Of a DNA stretch of 64,000 bases, positions 31,091 to 44,172 are shown piece after piece. The position numbers were made by a program, and so were the translations under genes. Numbering within the stretch: position 1 is the first letter of the stretch; each line of letters begins with the position of its first letter. Under the pieces are notes generated by a model, which did no database searches, was not told the DNA's origin, and saw only the letters and a list, made by a program, of their open reading frames with translations. Location: contig MNCI01004661.1 of the NCBI GenBank assembly GCA_015680685.1, forward strand, positions 512,523 through 576,522, given 5' to 3'. Source of the DNA: Gnetum montanum. Taxonomy: Eukaryota > Streptophyta > Gnetopsida > Gnetales > Gnetaceae.

Positions 31091-34000
31091 TACTCCCATG
31101 ACTGAATAAAAACTCATCATTAAGTTCCCTTACAAAATTGGAAAGGTATGAGATTATTAACTAACTCTTAACAAAACAAATTTACTTGATAAAATTAAGT
31201 GCTTGAGTGTACAAATCAATACATTACAAAAAATGGTGGTGTTCATGACACAAAATTGAACACCATGTCATGACTACACAAAATTTGATAGCACATCCTC
31301 TAATGGCATGAAGGTTGTGGAGAAGATTAGACAGTCCTAGGTGGTGAAGGCTCTTGAGGTTTTGAAGGACCTTCATCAGCTTTGGGCATGTGCGGTAGCT
31401 GAGGCAGCTGTGGCTATCTTACTACAGCTTCAACCTCTAGTGGAAGATGAAAGGCATCTAGTAATGTCTTCATCTTCTCCTCCTTACTTTGGGGATCATT
31501 CATAGTCCATGTGGCATCACCAATATGGGCTGGAATGGGGATATCTCACAAATAAGGCATTACTAGGAACATCTCCTTCACGTTGATAAACTAGGTAGTG
31601 AACTGTTTATGTTTGATATCAAATGCCTTGACTATGTTCTACAGCTCCTAGTAGTTGTTCATCCTCTTGGCTAGGTTATCAATAGTTGATCATTAATCAA
31701 TGGACCATGCCTTGAGAACTTTGAGTTCAACATTTACCACCGCAATCTTTTGCTTGGTGTCTTTGTGATGGCTGAAGTCAACCTCATACAAAAAGTATGA
31801 GCTGGCCACCTATTTCTTGAGTTCTGATCACAGCCATTTAACAATCAACATGGCCAGATTTTCATAACAAATTTTGGCAAGCTTCATGTATTCCATCATC
31901 TTCTCAATTTGTAACTTCTTCATGTGGATTTTTTCTTTGTTGTAGGTGTCTATCCCATCAATGATGGATTGCCATAATTCTTTTCCTTGCTAGAGTTGTT
32001 GTAGGGTTTCATTCACTTTTGCCTTTGCCAATTGGATGTGTTTTTCATTTACCTCATTTTGTAGAATGACCTATTCTTTGTAATTATCCTTGAATCTCTC
32101 AAATTTGAGAGCCTCTAATTTCTAGGTGGCTACCTTGATTGCAGTTTTTTTGGCAAAGGGTACAAACCTCTTCCATGTAGAGATTTCTATTTTCTGCTAC
32201 TAATCTTCTCAGTTTTGTGTTTGCTCTAGCCAATTTCTCTTGTTATTAATGGATGAAATTAGTTAATTATTGCTTGTGCTCATCAACATTCCATAGGTGA
32301 TGCTTCTCTATGGTCAACTATACATTCTTCTAGTAGGTTTGATCCAAGGCCTTTTGAATCTTATGTTGTGTGGCCTCTACTAAGAATCACTAGAACACCA
32401 TTGTCTCCATTGCATCCTCAGTCTAGTGTGAAGCTATTCCATAGCTTCATCTTTTGTCAATGTCGGGTTGAGAAATGCAAGGTTAGTAATCTGGGCTATT
32501 AATTTAGGAACTTTAGTAGCCAAGCATTCATTCAGCTCCTTGGCTATTTTGAGTTGCCCCTTCAAGATGATGTTCTTGCCCTTTGTCTTAGGAAGCTTTA
32601 ACTGGGTTGTAGTAATATTTTTCGAAAGGAAAAGACATCCAGAAGTGATTGCCCTGTTCCCCATCATTTAGTTTAGTACTTCTTCATGTTGTGCTGCATT
32701 TATTTTGCTGCTTGTGGTTTCTATGGACATCTACACATCTTTGAGTGTAGTGATGTCTGGTGTAGATGTTCCCAGTGCATTAAGAATTTTGGCAATACGG
32801 TTAGCAACCATCTCTACTACTATCTCCAATCCTTGTTACTGCATCACCAATACAATTATCCCCTCACCTTCCTCCAAGTGCACCGAGAAGGTTATGACAT
32901 TTCCAAAGATTTCTAGGAGTGACTATTATTCTGTGAGAGATACTATGACCTCTCTAGTGCTTGGATTCAACCTCATGGACAACTGCATTCTTTGGGTTGA
33001 GAAAATAGATCCACCTTCACCCATCAAGTTGATTGTTCAGGCCACCTCCTTTCCATGAGTCATTGTTGGTCTATACACAAATGGATCCCCATCACTTGTG
33101 CTTGCTTGTTGCTCTTGTTCACTCAAGAGCCATTCTTGGTATTCACAGAATCGTTGGGTAGTTGTAGTGATGTCTGAAATAGTTGTTTGAGTGGTAGGTG
33201 GAGGTGGTGGTTGTTGGTCCTCTTCTTGGATGGTCATTTTAGGTGTCTTATCTTTTCTCATTTATAACTAGTTGGCTGTTAGAACATGCTTGAAAATATC
33301 ATTAGTGTAATGGACTATTTCTCCCCTCTGATAAATTTTTCTAATGAGGCATGGCAAGGGGAGTGCCTTTCCTTCATGTTCATTTTCTTTTAAATTGCTT
33401 CTTCATATCTAGATAGATTAGCTATGGAAGGTTGATGAGGAATCTTCCACTTAGAGTGGTGCATGCATGGGTAGAGAAGGTAGTGATTTTATTTGGCCTT
33501 ACCATGGGATTGAGGTTGAAGGCCATAATTTTGTAGTGAATCCTCTCTATTGGTGTGAGTGTGCCAAACTCCTTGTGGTCGATGCCATAACACCATTGCA
33601 TCCATTCTTTCTTAATGCTGGGATGCACCCGCATTAGGATCTTAATAAGACTTATCCTTGTCTCTAGCAATCCAAGCACTTCAGCAACTACCTACATTGA
33701 GTAGGACATTGAGATGCCCTTGATTTTTACCATTGATCTTGGTTGCTTGTTGTTCCAAACAAAAATGTGTCTCCCATGTACCACTCCTTGGTGGAAGTGA
33801 GGATTGGCCACATGGGAGAGGCCTTTAGTTGGTCTTACACTTCTTTTGATGCTTACTCTAGGAAAGGGTCAAAGTTTTAACTCTTGAAGCACTATTTTTT
33901 GGACCTCTCGTGATTTGATCTAATTTAGAAAAGCTTCTATCAAGGTCACCTCGAGATTTGCTTGTTGTGCTGGTGCATCATCCCAATGGAAGTGTTCTAT

Positions 34001-34255
34001 TGCTACTGCTAGTTCTAGAACATGTCGAATAGATTCCACCTTAGCCTCTTTCCTAAAATGACCTATGGTGTGGGTTTCAAGTGGTTCTTCTTGGGCTTAT
34101 TCTTGGCCCCTTCTCATTCTAGGGTATTTCTCTCTTGGTTGAGATGCTGCGCAGCTGATTAGTCTCAGCCGTATTACCCAAAAATACAACTCGCACACAC
34201 TCCCTTTCCAAAATAGATATCCTACTTCTTGTGTGTGCTTTACTTTTGGTACCAT
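31091..34255 (-). pseudogene. Additional ORF of element B
   Basis: ATG at 34255 lies immediately after a minus-strand ACCATAG acceptor-like AG. Fragments parallel to elements 2 and E: WMQWCYGIDHKEFGTLTPIE, RIHYKIMAFNLNPMVR, TTFSTHACTTLSGRFLINLP (33679-33422), and a coiled-coil part with GKNIILKGQLKIAKELNECL (32667-32434) matching GKSLILEGQLEVAQ of element 2. Frames are broken by many stops and some frameshifts. Confidence 0.65.
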
Positions 34256-36690
34256 CTATGGTGACATCACATCCATATATTAGTAGATATAATGTGTAAT
34301 TTTAAAGTTTTGAATACATTCTCTTTTAGTTAGTTATACTTTGGCTAAGGTTGGACCATGGCAAATTGATTATTTTATTAATTGTTTATTGTAAATGTCA
34401 TCAGAGCTTGTTGGAAAGGTTTAACTCTTGTAGTTTGGTGTTTAGTAGTTGATTTCTTAGTTAAACATTTGTGGGAGTTAGAAAAAATGGCAAAAATGTT
34501 TCTATAAAAAATGGTACATTTGTGGCCTCCACGATGAAGAGCTTACCTCCAGTAGCTGCAAGGTCAAGGAATGGAGTCATTTGGATAAAAAGTTAAGAAG
34601 TTATGTGCTCTAGAAAGTTTTGGGCTTTGAAAATTTGAAAAACTCCTTTGGCATTTGTGAGAAAATGTAAGATTTTCCAAGTGGGGTCATGCATATATAT
34701 AGAATTTTTCCTTTATGTTGATGGGGCCCCATATACGGGGCCTTGTATGTAGGTCCGCTTCATCGATAGGGCCTCGTATACGGAGCCCATAGGGAAAAAT
34801 TTGAAATTTAAATATCTCAAAAAATATAAGGGATTTTTCAATAAATTTGGGATCCATGGAATTCTAGGAAAGCCAAAAATATGAGAAAATCATTGAAGAG
34901 GGTCTTTGAAAGCTAAAAAAATTTAAAAATTGAACAAAGAATGTGTTCATTAAACAAAATATATAAAAGAGCACATAGTTTGATGTAAAAGATGGGTGTA
35001 TGCAAGATTCTGATTGTAAGAATGCCTAAGGATAAGGTGCTTAACGAACCCAACCAAGGGATATGCAAGTGGATCCTTTCCATAGCAGGCACATGCCTTG
35101 TTTGCCCTTGCATAACCTCAACCTAAGGAGTTCATGGGTCCCATGGGTGATTAATGGTCAATGGAAGTTAAGGACCAAAACCTGGAAGATTATACCTAAG
35201 AATTCAAGTACATTAGACCAAGACATAGAATCAAGAACATGAACTTTAGTAATGAGGTGAGTTATGGTCAGCAGGGATGGATGATGGAGAAGATGAAATG
35301 GAATTCTAAATTAAGGTAATAAGAAGTCCCTTATGGAGTTTGTGTTTAAAATGACTTGAGAAGATCCATCCTTAGTCCAGACCAAAACCAACCTCTTTCA
35401 GTGACTTCATATCACCACTCTAACACTGATCCATCCCCTTGAGACACAAGAGTGTTTTCATAGAAAAAAATTTAGGCATGGGTAACATGTCTTTCTAGTC
35501 CCATAACTAGTGCTTGTAATTTGTTTATTTGTCTAAGGGATATGCTTTGAATTTCTATCATGTTTTTGTTTCTTTTTGGATGGGAACCACATCATGTAAA
35601 GACGTTATTTGAGTTTCTTTTATTGGTGGACAGGGAATGATAAGAAGTCTAGGAAAACACTCAAGCACTCAAGTAAGTAGAAGAGTACAAAGAGTATTGA
35701 GTTTCCTTGAAGTCACACCCTGTACAAACCTTTGAATCCATTCCAATTTTAGAAACTACCAAGGTCATGAATTTATTAAAAGTTGATTTAATGAAAGGGA
35801 TCTCAATCTCCCAAAACAAGAAAAACCATAGAGTTTGTGAATGGGTGGATGTCATGAACTCACTACCTATTCCATGAAAAAAAAATCATGAGTGAGCCAT
35901 TGGTACAAAAATTCATAAATAGGAACTAGACATTAGCAAACAAAACATTAAGTATAAACCACCATTAGTAGCAGCTACAACACCATTGTGTCCTATTGGC
36001 ATAAAGCACATTTATTAGCAAAAATTTTGAAAATCACACTCAAACAAAACAAAGTAAAATATATAAGTGTAAAATATTCAAGAAAGATTCAAATGTACTA
36101 ATGTTGGTGTAAAACAAAAAATGGTGTATAAATAGGAAAGAATTTGAAAATAAAAAAGGTGTAAAATAAATAACTTACAAAATCAAAAATGTGGAAAACA
36201 AAAAATAGAAAACACTGAGGAGCCATATGGATAATTAGCACCATTGGCCATCTCACCCATGACTAAGTTGGAATAAGGAGACCTGAAAAATTGAGCATGG
36301 TTGTCCATCCTTTGAGGTATTTGTTGCATTGGCTTGCTTGGGCTCATAGAAAAGCTTAACTTGTTGGATGTTGACCAACTAATTTTTATTTGAATTCTCA
36401 AGTTTGTATATGGTCATCGTCCTAGAAGGAAAGGTTTCATTAATTATATAAGATCTCTCCTACAATATTTGGAATTTTGTTTTTTAGGATACGTGTGTGG
36501 AATTTTAGTAAAGAACCTTAGCTCTAGGTTAAAATTTTACTTTCCATATTCTAAGGTCATGTCATTGTTTGTTGAATACCTTGTACACTTCATTGAAAGA
36601 TAAGTCTATTAATTATTTTTCATGTAGCACATTGAGGTTGATTAATCTTTGTTTTTGTGCTAGACTTAGGTCAAGATTTAGTTCACAAGT
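34256..36690 (-). other. Leader, internal promoter and post-pol spacer of element B
   Basis: 34256-34689 is the leader; 34690-34795 the promoter; 34796-36690 AT-rich spacer with long A-rich tracts and no recognisable coding domain. Confidence 0.5.
34690..34795 (-). promoter_or_regulatory. Internal promoter of the additional ORF of element B
   Basis: Minus-strand TATATATA (34702-34693) is preceded by GGGCCTCGTATACGGAGCCC, ATCGATAGGGCC and TTGATGGGGCCCC words at 34718-34790. TTGATGGGGC and ATCGAT-GGGCC also occur in the U3 of both LTRs of B. Confidence 0.5.
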
Positions 36691-37500
36691 TGTTGAGAGT
36701 GTATGGAGCTCAGATTGAATTAGGAGCACTGGAAGTTTCATGTACACTAACTCATAGGAAGAGTAGTCAATAGGGAGTTTCCATATTAAGCAATAGGCCC
36801 AAAGGGAATTTTTGAGTTTTATGCTCGAGTCTCTCCTATATTTGCTTATAGTTCTTGTTAAAATCTTTGTGATCTCTCAGTTAGTTACCTTTGCTTGACT
36901 ATTAGCTTTGGGGGGGGGGGTGCTTGATAGGGTGTTATTAATTTATGTTCAATCCCCAAGCGTTGCATCAACTTTTGAAAAGTGGCACCTATAAAATGGT
37001 TTCCATTGTTAGAAATTAGTAAATGTGGCACTCCAAACCTATTTACAACATTTTGTTGTACAAATCAAGTAGTAGTGGATGATGTACAATCAATGACGGT
37101 TGCTACTTTTGCCCATTTGATGCAGTAGTTTACTGCTACGATGATATATGCTTTTCCATTGGACATGGATGTGATGTAGCCATGAAGTCAGTACCCCATA
37201 TGTCAAAAAGCTCAAGTGGTTGAATCCACTATTAAGGATCCTTCATTTATGTGATCATCCCACCATCTCGTTGACAACATTTACAAGATCATATAAATTG
37301 ATGGAAATTTTTGAAGATTGTAGGTCAATAGTATCATGTCATTAGGATTTTTATGGTCATGCATCTCCTTGCATAGTGGCCTTTGCAAGGGCCTTCATGA
37401 GCATCCTAGAGAACACATAGTTGATTTGCATCAAGGACACACCAACAAACCAGGCCATCGGCACACACCTTGTAAATGTGTCCATTGATTTCCATGAAGT
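36690..37500 (-). pseudogene. Integrase of element B
   Basis: Minus-strand translation shows GKAYIIVAVNYCIKWAKVAT, RFGVPHLLISNNGNHFIGAT and KLMQRLGIEHKLITPYQ, homologous to element 2 but with the second catalytic aspartate read as asparagine (SNNG). Several stops. An 11-G run at 36910-36920 interrupts it just after KLITPYQ. Confidence 0.7.
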
Positions 37501-37700
37501 ATTTTGCCTGATGTAGAAACTATTATTTCTTCCTAAAGTCTAGATCTTGTGGCATCTCCTAAGTGAGAAGGTAAGTGAGGATGCCATCACACCATTTTTA
37601 TTCAATGGGAACTTGGTCATTTATTGCTCTTGTAAAGAGGAGTTCATCTAAAAATTAATCAAAGAGTGAACTTTTCTCCTCTTTATTATCCCATCTCAAC

Positions 37701-38695
37701 TGAGAGAGGTGGTTAGTGACCACATTCTTAATCCCTTTCTAATCTATCATTGTGAGATCGAAGTCCTACAAGATCATGAGCTACTGTATGATATGGGGGC
37801 TCATTGTTGGCTTATTCATTACAAAGTGTATGGAATTTTGATCTATGTGTACAAACATGTTATAGCTAAGCACATAGTGCCTAAAATTTTTGAGAATGTA
37901 CAACACTGCCATCAATTCTTTTTCAGTTGTGGTATAATTTAATTGTGCATCCACAATGATGCAGTTGGTGGAGTGGATATAATATGGATGTTTCTTATCA
38001 TCCAACTATGTAAGCATGACTCCCAAGGCATAATTAGATGCATCTGTCATTATATGAAATGGTCTGGGCTAGCCTGGTGCTCGTAGAATTGGAGTGTCTA
38101 TGAGTTTTTCTTTTAATAGTTGGAATGCATGTTCACACTCCTTGGTCTAAATGAATGGAGCATCTTTCTTTGTAAGCTTAACCAATAGCTTTGCAATATT
38201 AGAGAAATTCTCTATAAACTGCTGGAAGTAGCTATGTATTTAAGGAATGATCAACTGTCTTTGACTATCTCTAGTTGATGTGTGATTCCTTGGATGACCC
38301 TTATCTTTGTTGAGTCTACCTCAATCCTTGCCTGAGTAATTCTATGCCCTAGTACTATGCCTTCTTGAAACATTAGATGGCTTTTCTTCCAATTGAGCCT
38401 AAGGTTTGTTTCAACACATCTTTTTAGTACCTGCTTAAGGCAATCTAGAGCCTTCTCAAATGTAGCCCCATAGGTAGAGAAGTCATCCATAAAGGCTTCT
38501 ACCATGCTACCAATATGCTATTGGAAAATACTAAGGACTAGGTCTTGAAATGTTGAAGGAGCATTGCATAGAATAAATGTCATATTGTAATATGCAAAAT
38601 TCCCCCAGGGACTCATGAATTTTGTTTTGGCTTGATCTTCTAGTGTAATTTGGATTTGGTTATAGCCACTATAATCATCCAAGAAGATTTGATAG
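37701..38695 (-). pseudogene. RT (C-terminal part) and RNase H of element B
   Basis: Minus strand: FLDDYSGYNQIQIT just before the element C insertion, MVEAFMDDFSTYG (catalytic FMDD), NLRLNWKKSHLMFQEGIVLG, then RNase H AQLNYTTTEKELMAVLYILK and HYVLSYNMFVHIDQNSIHF. The reading continues from 47703 on the far side of element C. Confidence 0.8.
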
Positions 38696-39555
38696 CAATG
38701 AGTGGTGAGGTACCCCTACACTGAACCATATGAATATGAGCATGTACGCACGATCCGGTTGAACTTCATAGATGGGCTAGTTGTGGAATCTAGATAGTTA
38801 CACATTGATTGCAGTTCATTGTCTTTCCACCTGGACTAGTATTCACTTATCATGTATGGTTTAGTATAGAGTGAGGTGTATGATCTGATTCCTAACACTA
38901 GGCTACTCCTAAGGACAATGGAGAATAAGCTTGATTAAACTAATAAGTAGTAGGACATGAAGTCTAAGCTAGCCTAAGTGCGATGAGCATTCATCCTTAA
39001 TCATTCGTATGCATATTGGACCTCTTATACTACTTCTGGAATTACCAAGCGTGCATTACTTAAGTGCTCCTTAATACGCTATTGGGTTACCAAGTAGTTA
39101 CACTTTAATGTTTGTGATTAAGTCGTACTCATTCTGCATTTAACAATAGGAATAGTAAATGACGGTAAAGAAATATTAACTAAGAAAATAATAAATAACA
39201 ATAATAATTAAAAAATTAAAAACTAAGTCAATGCTACAATGATGGAGTAATCTCGATCTTTATTGCCGGTGATGTGCATGTCCAAGTACATCACACTCGA
39301 ATAAAGGTTCCATATAATTACAATCATCACACTGTAGGCATGCATTGGAGAAAGAATTGAAATGAATTAAAAATGGATAAAAAAACTCTACACTTACACC
39401 TACTAACTCTCCCTTTCCTATGCTCCTGAATGTGGTATTTATAGGCTTACACAGGACCCATGATATCGTGTATTCGATATTGTTATCTAGGCTATGATAT
39501 CGTGTACATGATATTGAGGATTTGATATCAGGGCTTGGAAAAACACGATTCATCA
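38696..39555 (-). mobile_element. 3' LTR of element C
   Basis: Plus strand runs from CAATGAGTGGTGAGG (mutated TGATGAGTGG) to GATTCATCA, then TAGCTCCATGACTAAAT, the inverse of the purine tract. U3 GATATCGTGTACATGATATT words at 39466-39530 lie beyond the TATA (TATAAATA on the minus strand, near 39433-39440). Confidence 0.8.
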
Positions 39556-39739
39556 TAGCTCCATGACTAAATAACAATTCGTCCTCAAGTTAGACAAAAT
39601 GAGAATGGGTTCGATTGACTACACAGTGGATAGGTATGGGATTATTTGACTAGCTAAGAATTACTCATGCCACAGTGTGGAATTGAACAAAATAAAATTG
39701 GGACACATACATAGAATTGGCAAAAGAAAATTTATTGGA

Positions 39740-41608
39740 CTCATGTGGCTTCTGGTGGTGGTGGTTCCTCCATGGGTCTCTTTCCCTTATCTTGTGCTCT
39801 AGGTTTTGGAAATTGATGTCTCTAAAGGAGTGCCTAGAGTTTTTCTTCTTCAGTTTAGGGATCCTGTGCCATCCATGTTGATGCTCCAATGTTTGATGGA
39901 GTCAGCACCTTCCATGGACATGGTAGTTGTGGAAACATTTGGTTGGCCTTGACATACCAAGTTGCAAACAGTTGTCGTTCCTCTTCATAGGCTCTGGCTT
40001 TGTCCTTGTATTCCTGGTAGTCTGTGAGCCATCGAGCCAAATCCACTGCAACATCTTTTTATCCTTGGTAGCTATTCTTGACCACCTCTAATTTAGAATT
40101 TTTCACTTCTAATTTCTACAGTGTTTTCTTGTGCTCAACAAATTCTGTTTCATACTTTACATAGGTGGTTACTACTTGCTTTTCCAATTCTATCCTTGGG
40201 CGTCCTGCTGTCAACATGGCCAAGTTGGCATATTGCAGGTTTACCAACTCCATGTATTCTATGAGATCTTGTATTTTCAGGCCTTGGGCTTTTTATTTTT
40301 GCTTGGTGGATGAAGGCATAAGTATCCAATATGGCCCGCCAATCAGCATTTTGAGCACTGAGTGTGTTAATGTGGGCTCCATATGAATTTTTTTTTCAAT
40401 CATCTATTTATACATCCCCACATGATCTTTGAAGTTCTCTGTGAGCCTCTCATGTCACTTGGCCTCATTTTGCCATGTACTTATTTCAATTGCTGTCTTT
40501 TGATGGATCACACGTACCTCCTCCATTGAGAGGGTTCTATTTTCTTTGGCCAAGTGATTCATATCCTGGTTGACCCTTATTAATTGTTCCTACAATTGTT
40601 GAAAATTTTCTTCAAGAACATTTTTTTTTTCCATTGTAGTCAATTGGAGATTGTCAGTGGCAAGTTATTTATTTTCTTGTAAGGCCTTGAGTGCTTTGGC
40701 ATGTGCATATGTTTGAGCTTATGCCTTGGAAGAATCCCAATTGGCCTTCTCTTTTTCCTTTGCCACTCTTTTATTCTCTACTAGTAATTTATTTAGTTGC
40801 TCTATTTGGAAGGACTCTAGCTGGTCTACAGGGATGAATTGTGATGGGTCTCACTGTGCAGCTTGTAGGGTGATAAGCTTTTCTTGGAGTCTTTTTAACT
40901 CCTCCTCCACATGCTTGACCCTAACCTCTACCATGACCAACTTTCCTTTTGTGGAGATGAGGTCTAATTGAGTTACTATGACATCTTGAGGGATGTTAAA
41001 TAGGGATGTCATCACTTGTCTTGTCTGTAGCAACTAATCTAGAACATCCTCATGCTTCACAGGAGTTATTAAGCATTAGCATCGAAGCGAGTGGACAAGT
41101 GAGCAACTTTTGGCCCTGTATTTAGAAGATTTACAACTTTCGAAATGGCTTTGGCAAAGAAATCAATAGAAATACCACCAATATCAATGGTGGTGCCTTC
41201 TTCTTTATTATGCCAAAATTGGTACATCTCTCCCAGGTACCAATCACCACTTTTAGAGAGAATAGGCCATAGTGGGGACCCTCTAAGTTGGTCCCTAACT
41301 ACTTCAGGAGAAAACTTAGTGAAAGTTCCAAAGTTGAGTTCCATAATCATAGCTATTGATGTGGATCTTTCATGAATTTCCTAAACACATTCCAAGGACA
41401 ATGTGATATGTTGTCCCTATTCAGGTGCTCCACTGTCTTGTCCTTTAGCATGTCTTGATTACACAGTAATAGGAGGTCCCTGATGAATGCTGAATGACTG
41501 TGCCTCCTATTTTGTATGTTCCTTGAGAGATGCCTAGCCTCTACCTCTCCTTGATCATTTGGATGCATCCTAAGAAGGTCGTCCTTTCTGTCCTCTTTTA
41601 GGGGCCAT
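39740..41608 (-). pseudogene. Additional ORF of element C
   Basis: ATG at 41608 directly follows CATGTGATTGCAG. The domain region (41350-41069) reads SGDWYLGEMYQFWHNKEEGT, ISIDFFAKAISKVVNLLN, TGPKVAHLS; the coiled-coil region (from about 41030) ends LPCPWKVLTPSNIGAS near 39880. It is shorter than in element E because the FSTHA and LSFPCLI part is deleted between 41069 and 41035. Confidence 0.65.
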
Positions 41609-42129
41609 CTGCAATCACATGGAACCATCTATTAGTAAGGTTATTTACAAAATTTAATTTATACCTTCCTACCTTAATAAATTCATTTCTTGTCTAGTGT
41701 GATTCAGAGTTAGAAAATTTTATGAAAGTTTTCCCTAAAATTTTTGATATTGGATCCAATTTTGATTAGGTGACCCTAAAAAATAATTTCCATGATCTAG
41801 GTACAAAGATAAGATTAATTTGGCAAATGGTTTCTAACAATTTTAAGGTCACTTACCCTTATGATATCCTTCAGGCAACAATGAATTTCAAAAAAACTAC
41901 ATGCAAATTAGAATGTACCCTTCTCCCACAACTAAGTTAAACACTCCAGGTTTAAGTTGGTTCGATCAGAATGAGAATCGAAGCATTAATGAGCAAGTTA
42001 TGGATGTTTGAATGGTGAGTGCACAAGCTTGAAAATTCGTAGAAGAAAATTTCAAAAACTCCCCTCACATGAATAGTGAGGAATGATGTTGATGTGGATG
42101 GGGGGGGGGGGGGATCCATATATATATAG

Positions 42130-42211
42130 TATTTATAGGCAAAATATTGCATACCTGATAGCATGGACCTGATATTGTGTTAGACCCAATATTGGGTACC
42201 CGATATCGTAG
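42130..42211 (-). promoter_or_regulatory. Internal promoter of the additional ORF of element C
   Basis: Minus-strand TATAAATA (42137-42130) has CGATATCGGGTACCCAATAT and AATATCAGGTCCATGC words just upstream (42211-42142). GATATCG/GATATT words also fill the U3 of this element's LTRs (39466-39530; 47618-47682). Confidence 0.5.
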
Positions 42212-42764
42212 TCCTTCTGAAATAGGGTACTTGGAAAAAGTGATAAAGTTTCAAATTTCCAAAGTAAAAAATGAAGGATTTAAGGTTGAATTGAAGGATC
42301 TAGGGTAATGTTGAAGAGACCTAAAGGCACTAAAAGTGTAATGAAGTGGAATTTGTTAATAAAATTCATGAATAGGATGAGGAAAAAGGACATGTTGTGG
42401 TGCGTAGGAATGTTGGAATTTGAAATAATGATAAAGGGAAAGATAATTGTAGCAATGCAATACTTGGAGGGTGTAAGATGATGTGGTGATGTGCAAAGAA
42501 TGCAAATGATAAAAGTTACACAAGTAGGTCCTCCCCAAAGTAGGTTTCTACCTATCATTCCCTTATGTAACCACACCTAAAAATGTCCTTAGGTACTAAA
42601 AGGGTTAAATGTAATCCACATCGGTTCCGTAAAACACACACATTTTGATACCACCGTGATGACATATGAATTCAATGCTACACAAGACATGGGTCACAAA
42701 TACATGAATAGCAAGATGGGACGAATCGTAGAAGGGATTGCAAAGATTGGGACATGAGGTAACT

Positions 42765-43390
42765 AACCCAAGGCATGATGAAACCTAAGTGTAGGGTGTG
42801 ATTAATGTGTCATTAGCCTGTCACTCCAAAATCAAGACCAAGTCCATTTCTTTGATTAGTGACATCGCATTTTTTCATCTAGAGGAGCACCATGAAAGCA
42901 AAGCATACGATCACTTGGCGTTTTGTCGAAGGGAGGAGTGATTTGGAATCTGTGGCACACACATTTTTTTCTTGATGATTTTTTCTTAATCTTTTCTTGT
43001 ATTGTTCTTCTCTCTTTTTTTTCTTTTCTTTTTCTAGTTGCTTTGGCACTTTGTACTTTCCAACAGTGAACCAGAGAAGCCACCAACCAACCCAGGGCAC
43101 AATGAATCCTAAGTGTAGGATGTGATTAATGTGTCATTAGCCCATCACTCCAAAATCAAGACCAAGTCCATTCCTCTGATCAGTGACATCACATTGTTTC
43201 ATCTAGAAGAGCACCATGAAAGCAAGGCGTACGATCACTTAGTGTTTTGTCAAAGGGAGGAGTGATTTGAAATCTGCAGCACACACATTTTTTCTTGATC
43301 TTTTCGCTTTTTGTTCTTCTCTCTTTTTTCTTTTCTTTTTCTAGTTGCTTTGGCACTTTGTACTTTCCAATAGTGAACCAGAGAAGCTAC
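42765..43390. repeat. ~324-bp tandem duplication in the element C spacer
   Basis: Copy 1 begins AACCCAAGGCATGATGAA (42765), copy 2 AACCCAGGGCACAATGAA (43089). Both contain CATGAAAGCAA, a GATCACTT motif and a TTTTTTCTTGAT stretch, ending at GAACCAGAGAAGC. Only one copy occurs in element E. Confidence 0.8.
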
Positions 43391-44172
43391 CAACCTTTAG
43401 GCATGGATGCATGTCTTTCTAGTGGGACCCCCAGAATAGCATTGAGTTTCTATGGAGTGCCTTTATTACTCTTACTTCCATTTTTTGTTTGATCTACAAG
43501 GATCTTAGTACAACTAGGTTGCATGATAGCACCTATAGATGTCACCAAAAAGAATCCACAAGTCCCCTTGATGTCACACCCTAGCCATTCCCTCTTAGTC
43601 CATCATTTTTCACTCTGGGCATAACGAGCACAAAATTACTTTTAAGTTTTCATGATGAAAAGAATATCATCGTACCAAAAGTAGAACATATTATTAATAG
43701 AATGGTTGGGTGGATGTGGTGGGCTCATTGTCCAAATAATTAGTCACCTGAGACTTGATAGCATAGAATAATACCTCAACCAATGAGTCACATGAGTGTT
43801 TTGTTCATAGATGAGATTGCCCATAAACAGATAAAAAGATAAAACAATAAATAAATAGATGAAACAATAAATAAAAAGATGAAAGGATGGAAAAAAAATT
43901 GCAAAATTAAAAAAAAACATTTATTAATTTTGCTCATTATAATGGAGGATATCCCCCATAACTAACTATTGATCATGGCGAGAATTAATAAATGGAAGGT
44001 TTGGATCCAAGCATTTTGGGAACATTGGAGTCTGGTCATACCCAAACCATTAGGTGTCCTTTGATGTAGTGGATGGAATGTACCCAAATTGGGGTTCACA
44101 CACTTGATTAAAGTAGGCATAGTGGAGCAAATTATAAGATGTGTTTAAGTGATAAGTAATTGACCCACCATG

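Larger units (their letters stand above)
41609..44172 (-). other. Leader, internal promoter and spacer of element C
   Basis: No gene found. 41609-42129 is the leader, with a 14-G run at 42100-42113; 42130-42211 the promoter; 42212-44172 spacer homologous to element E, with a ~324-bp tandem duplication. Confidence 0.5.
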
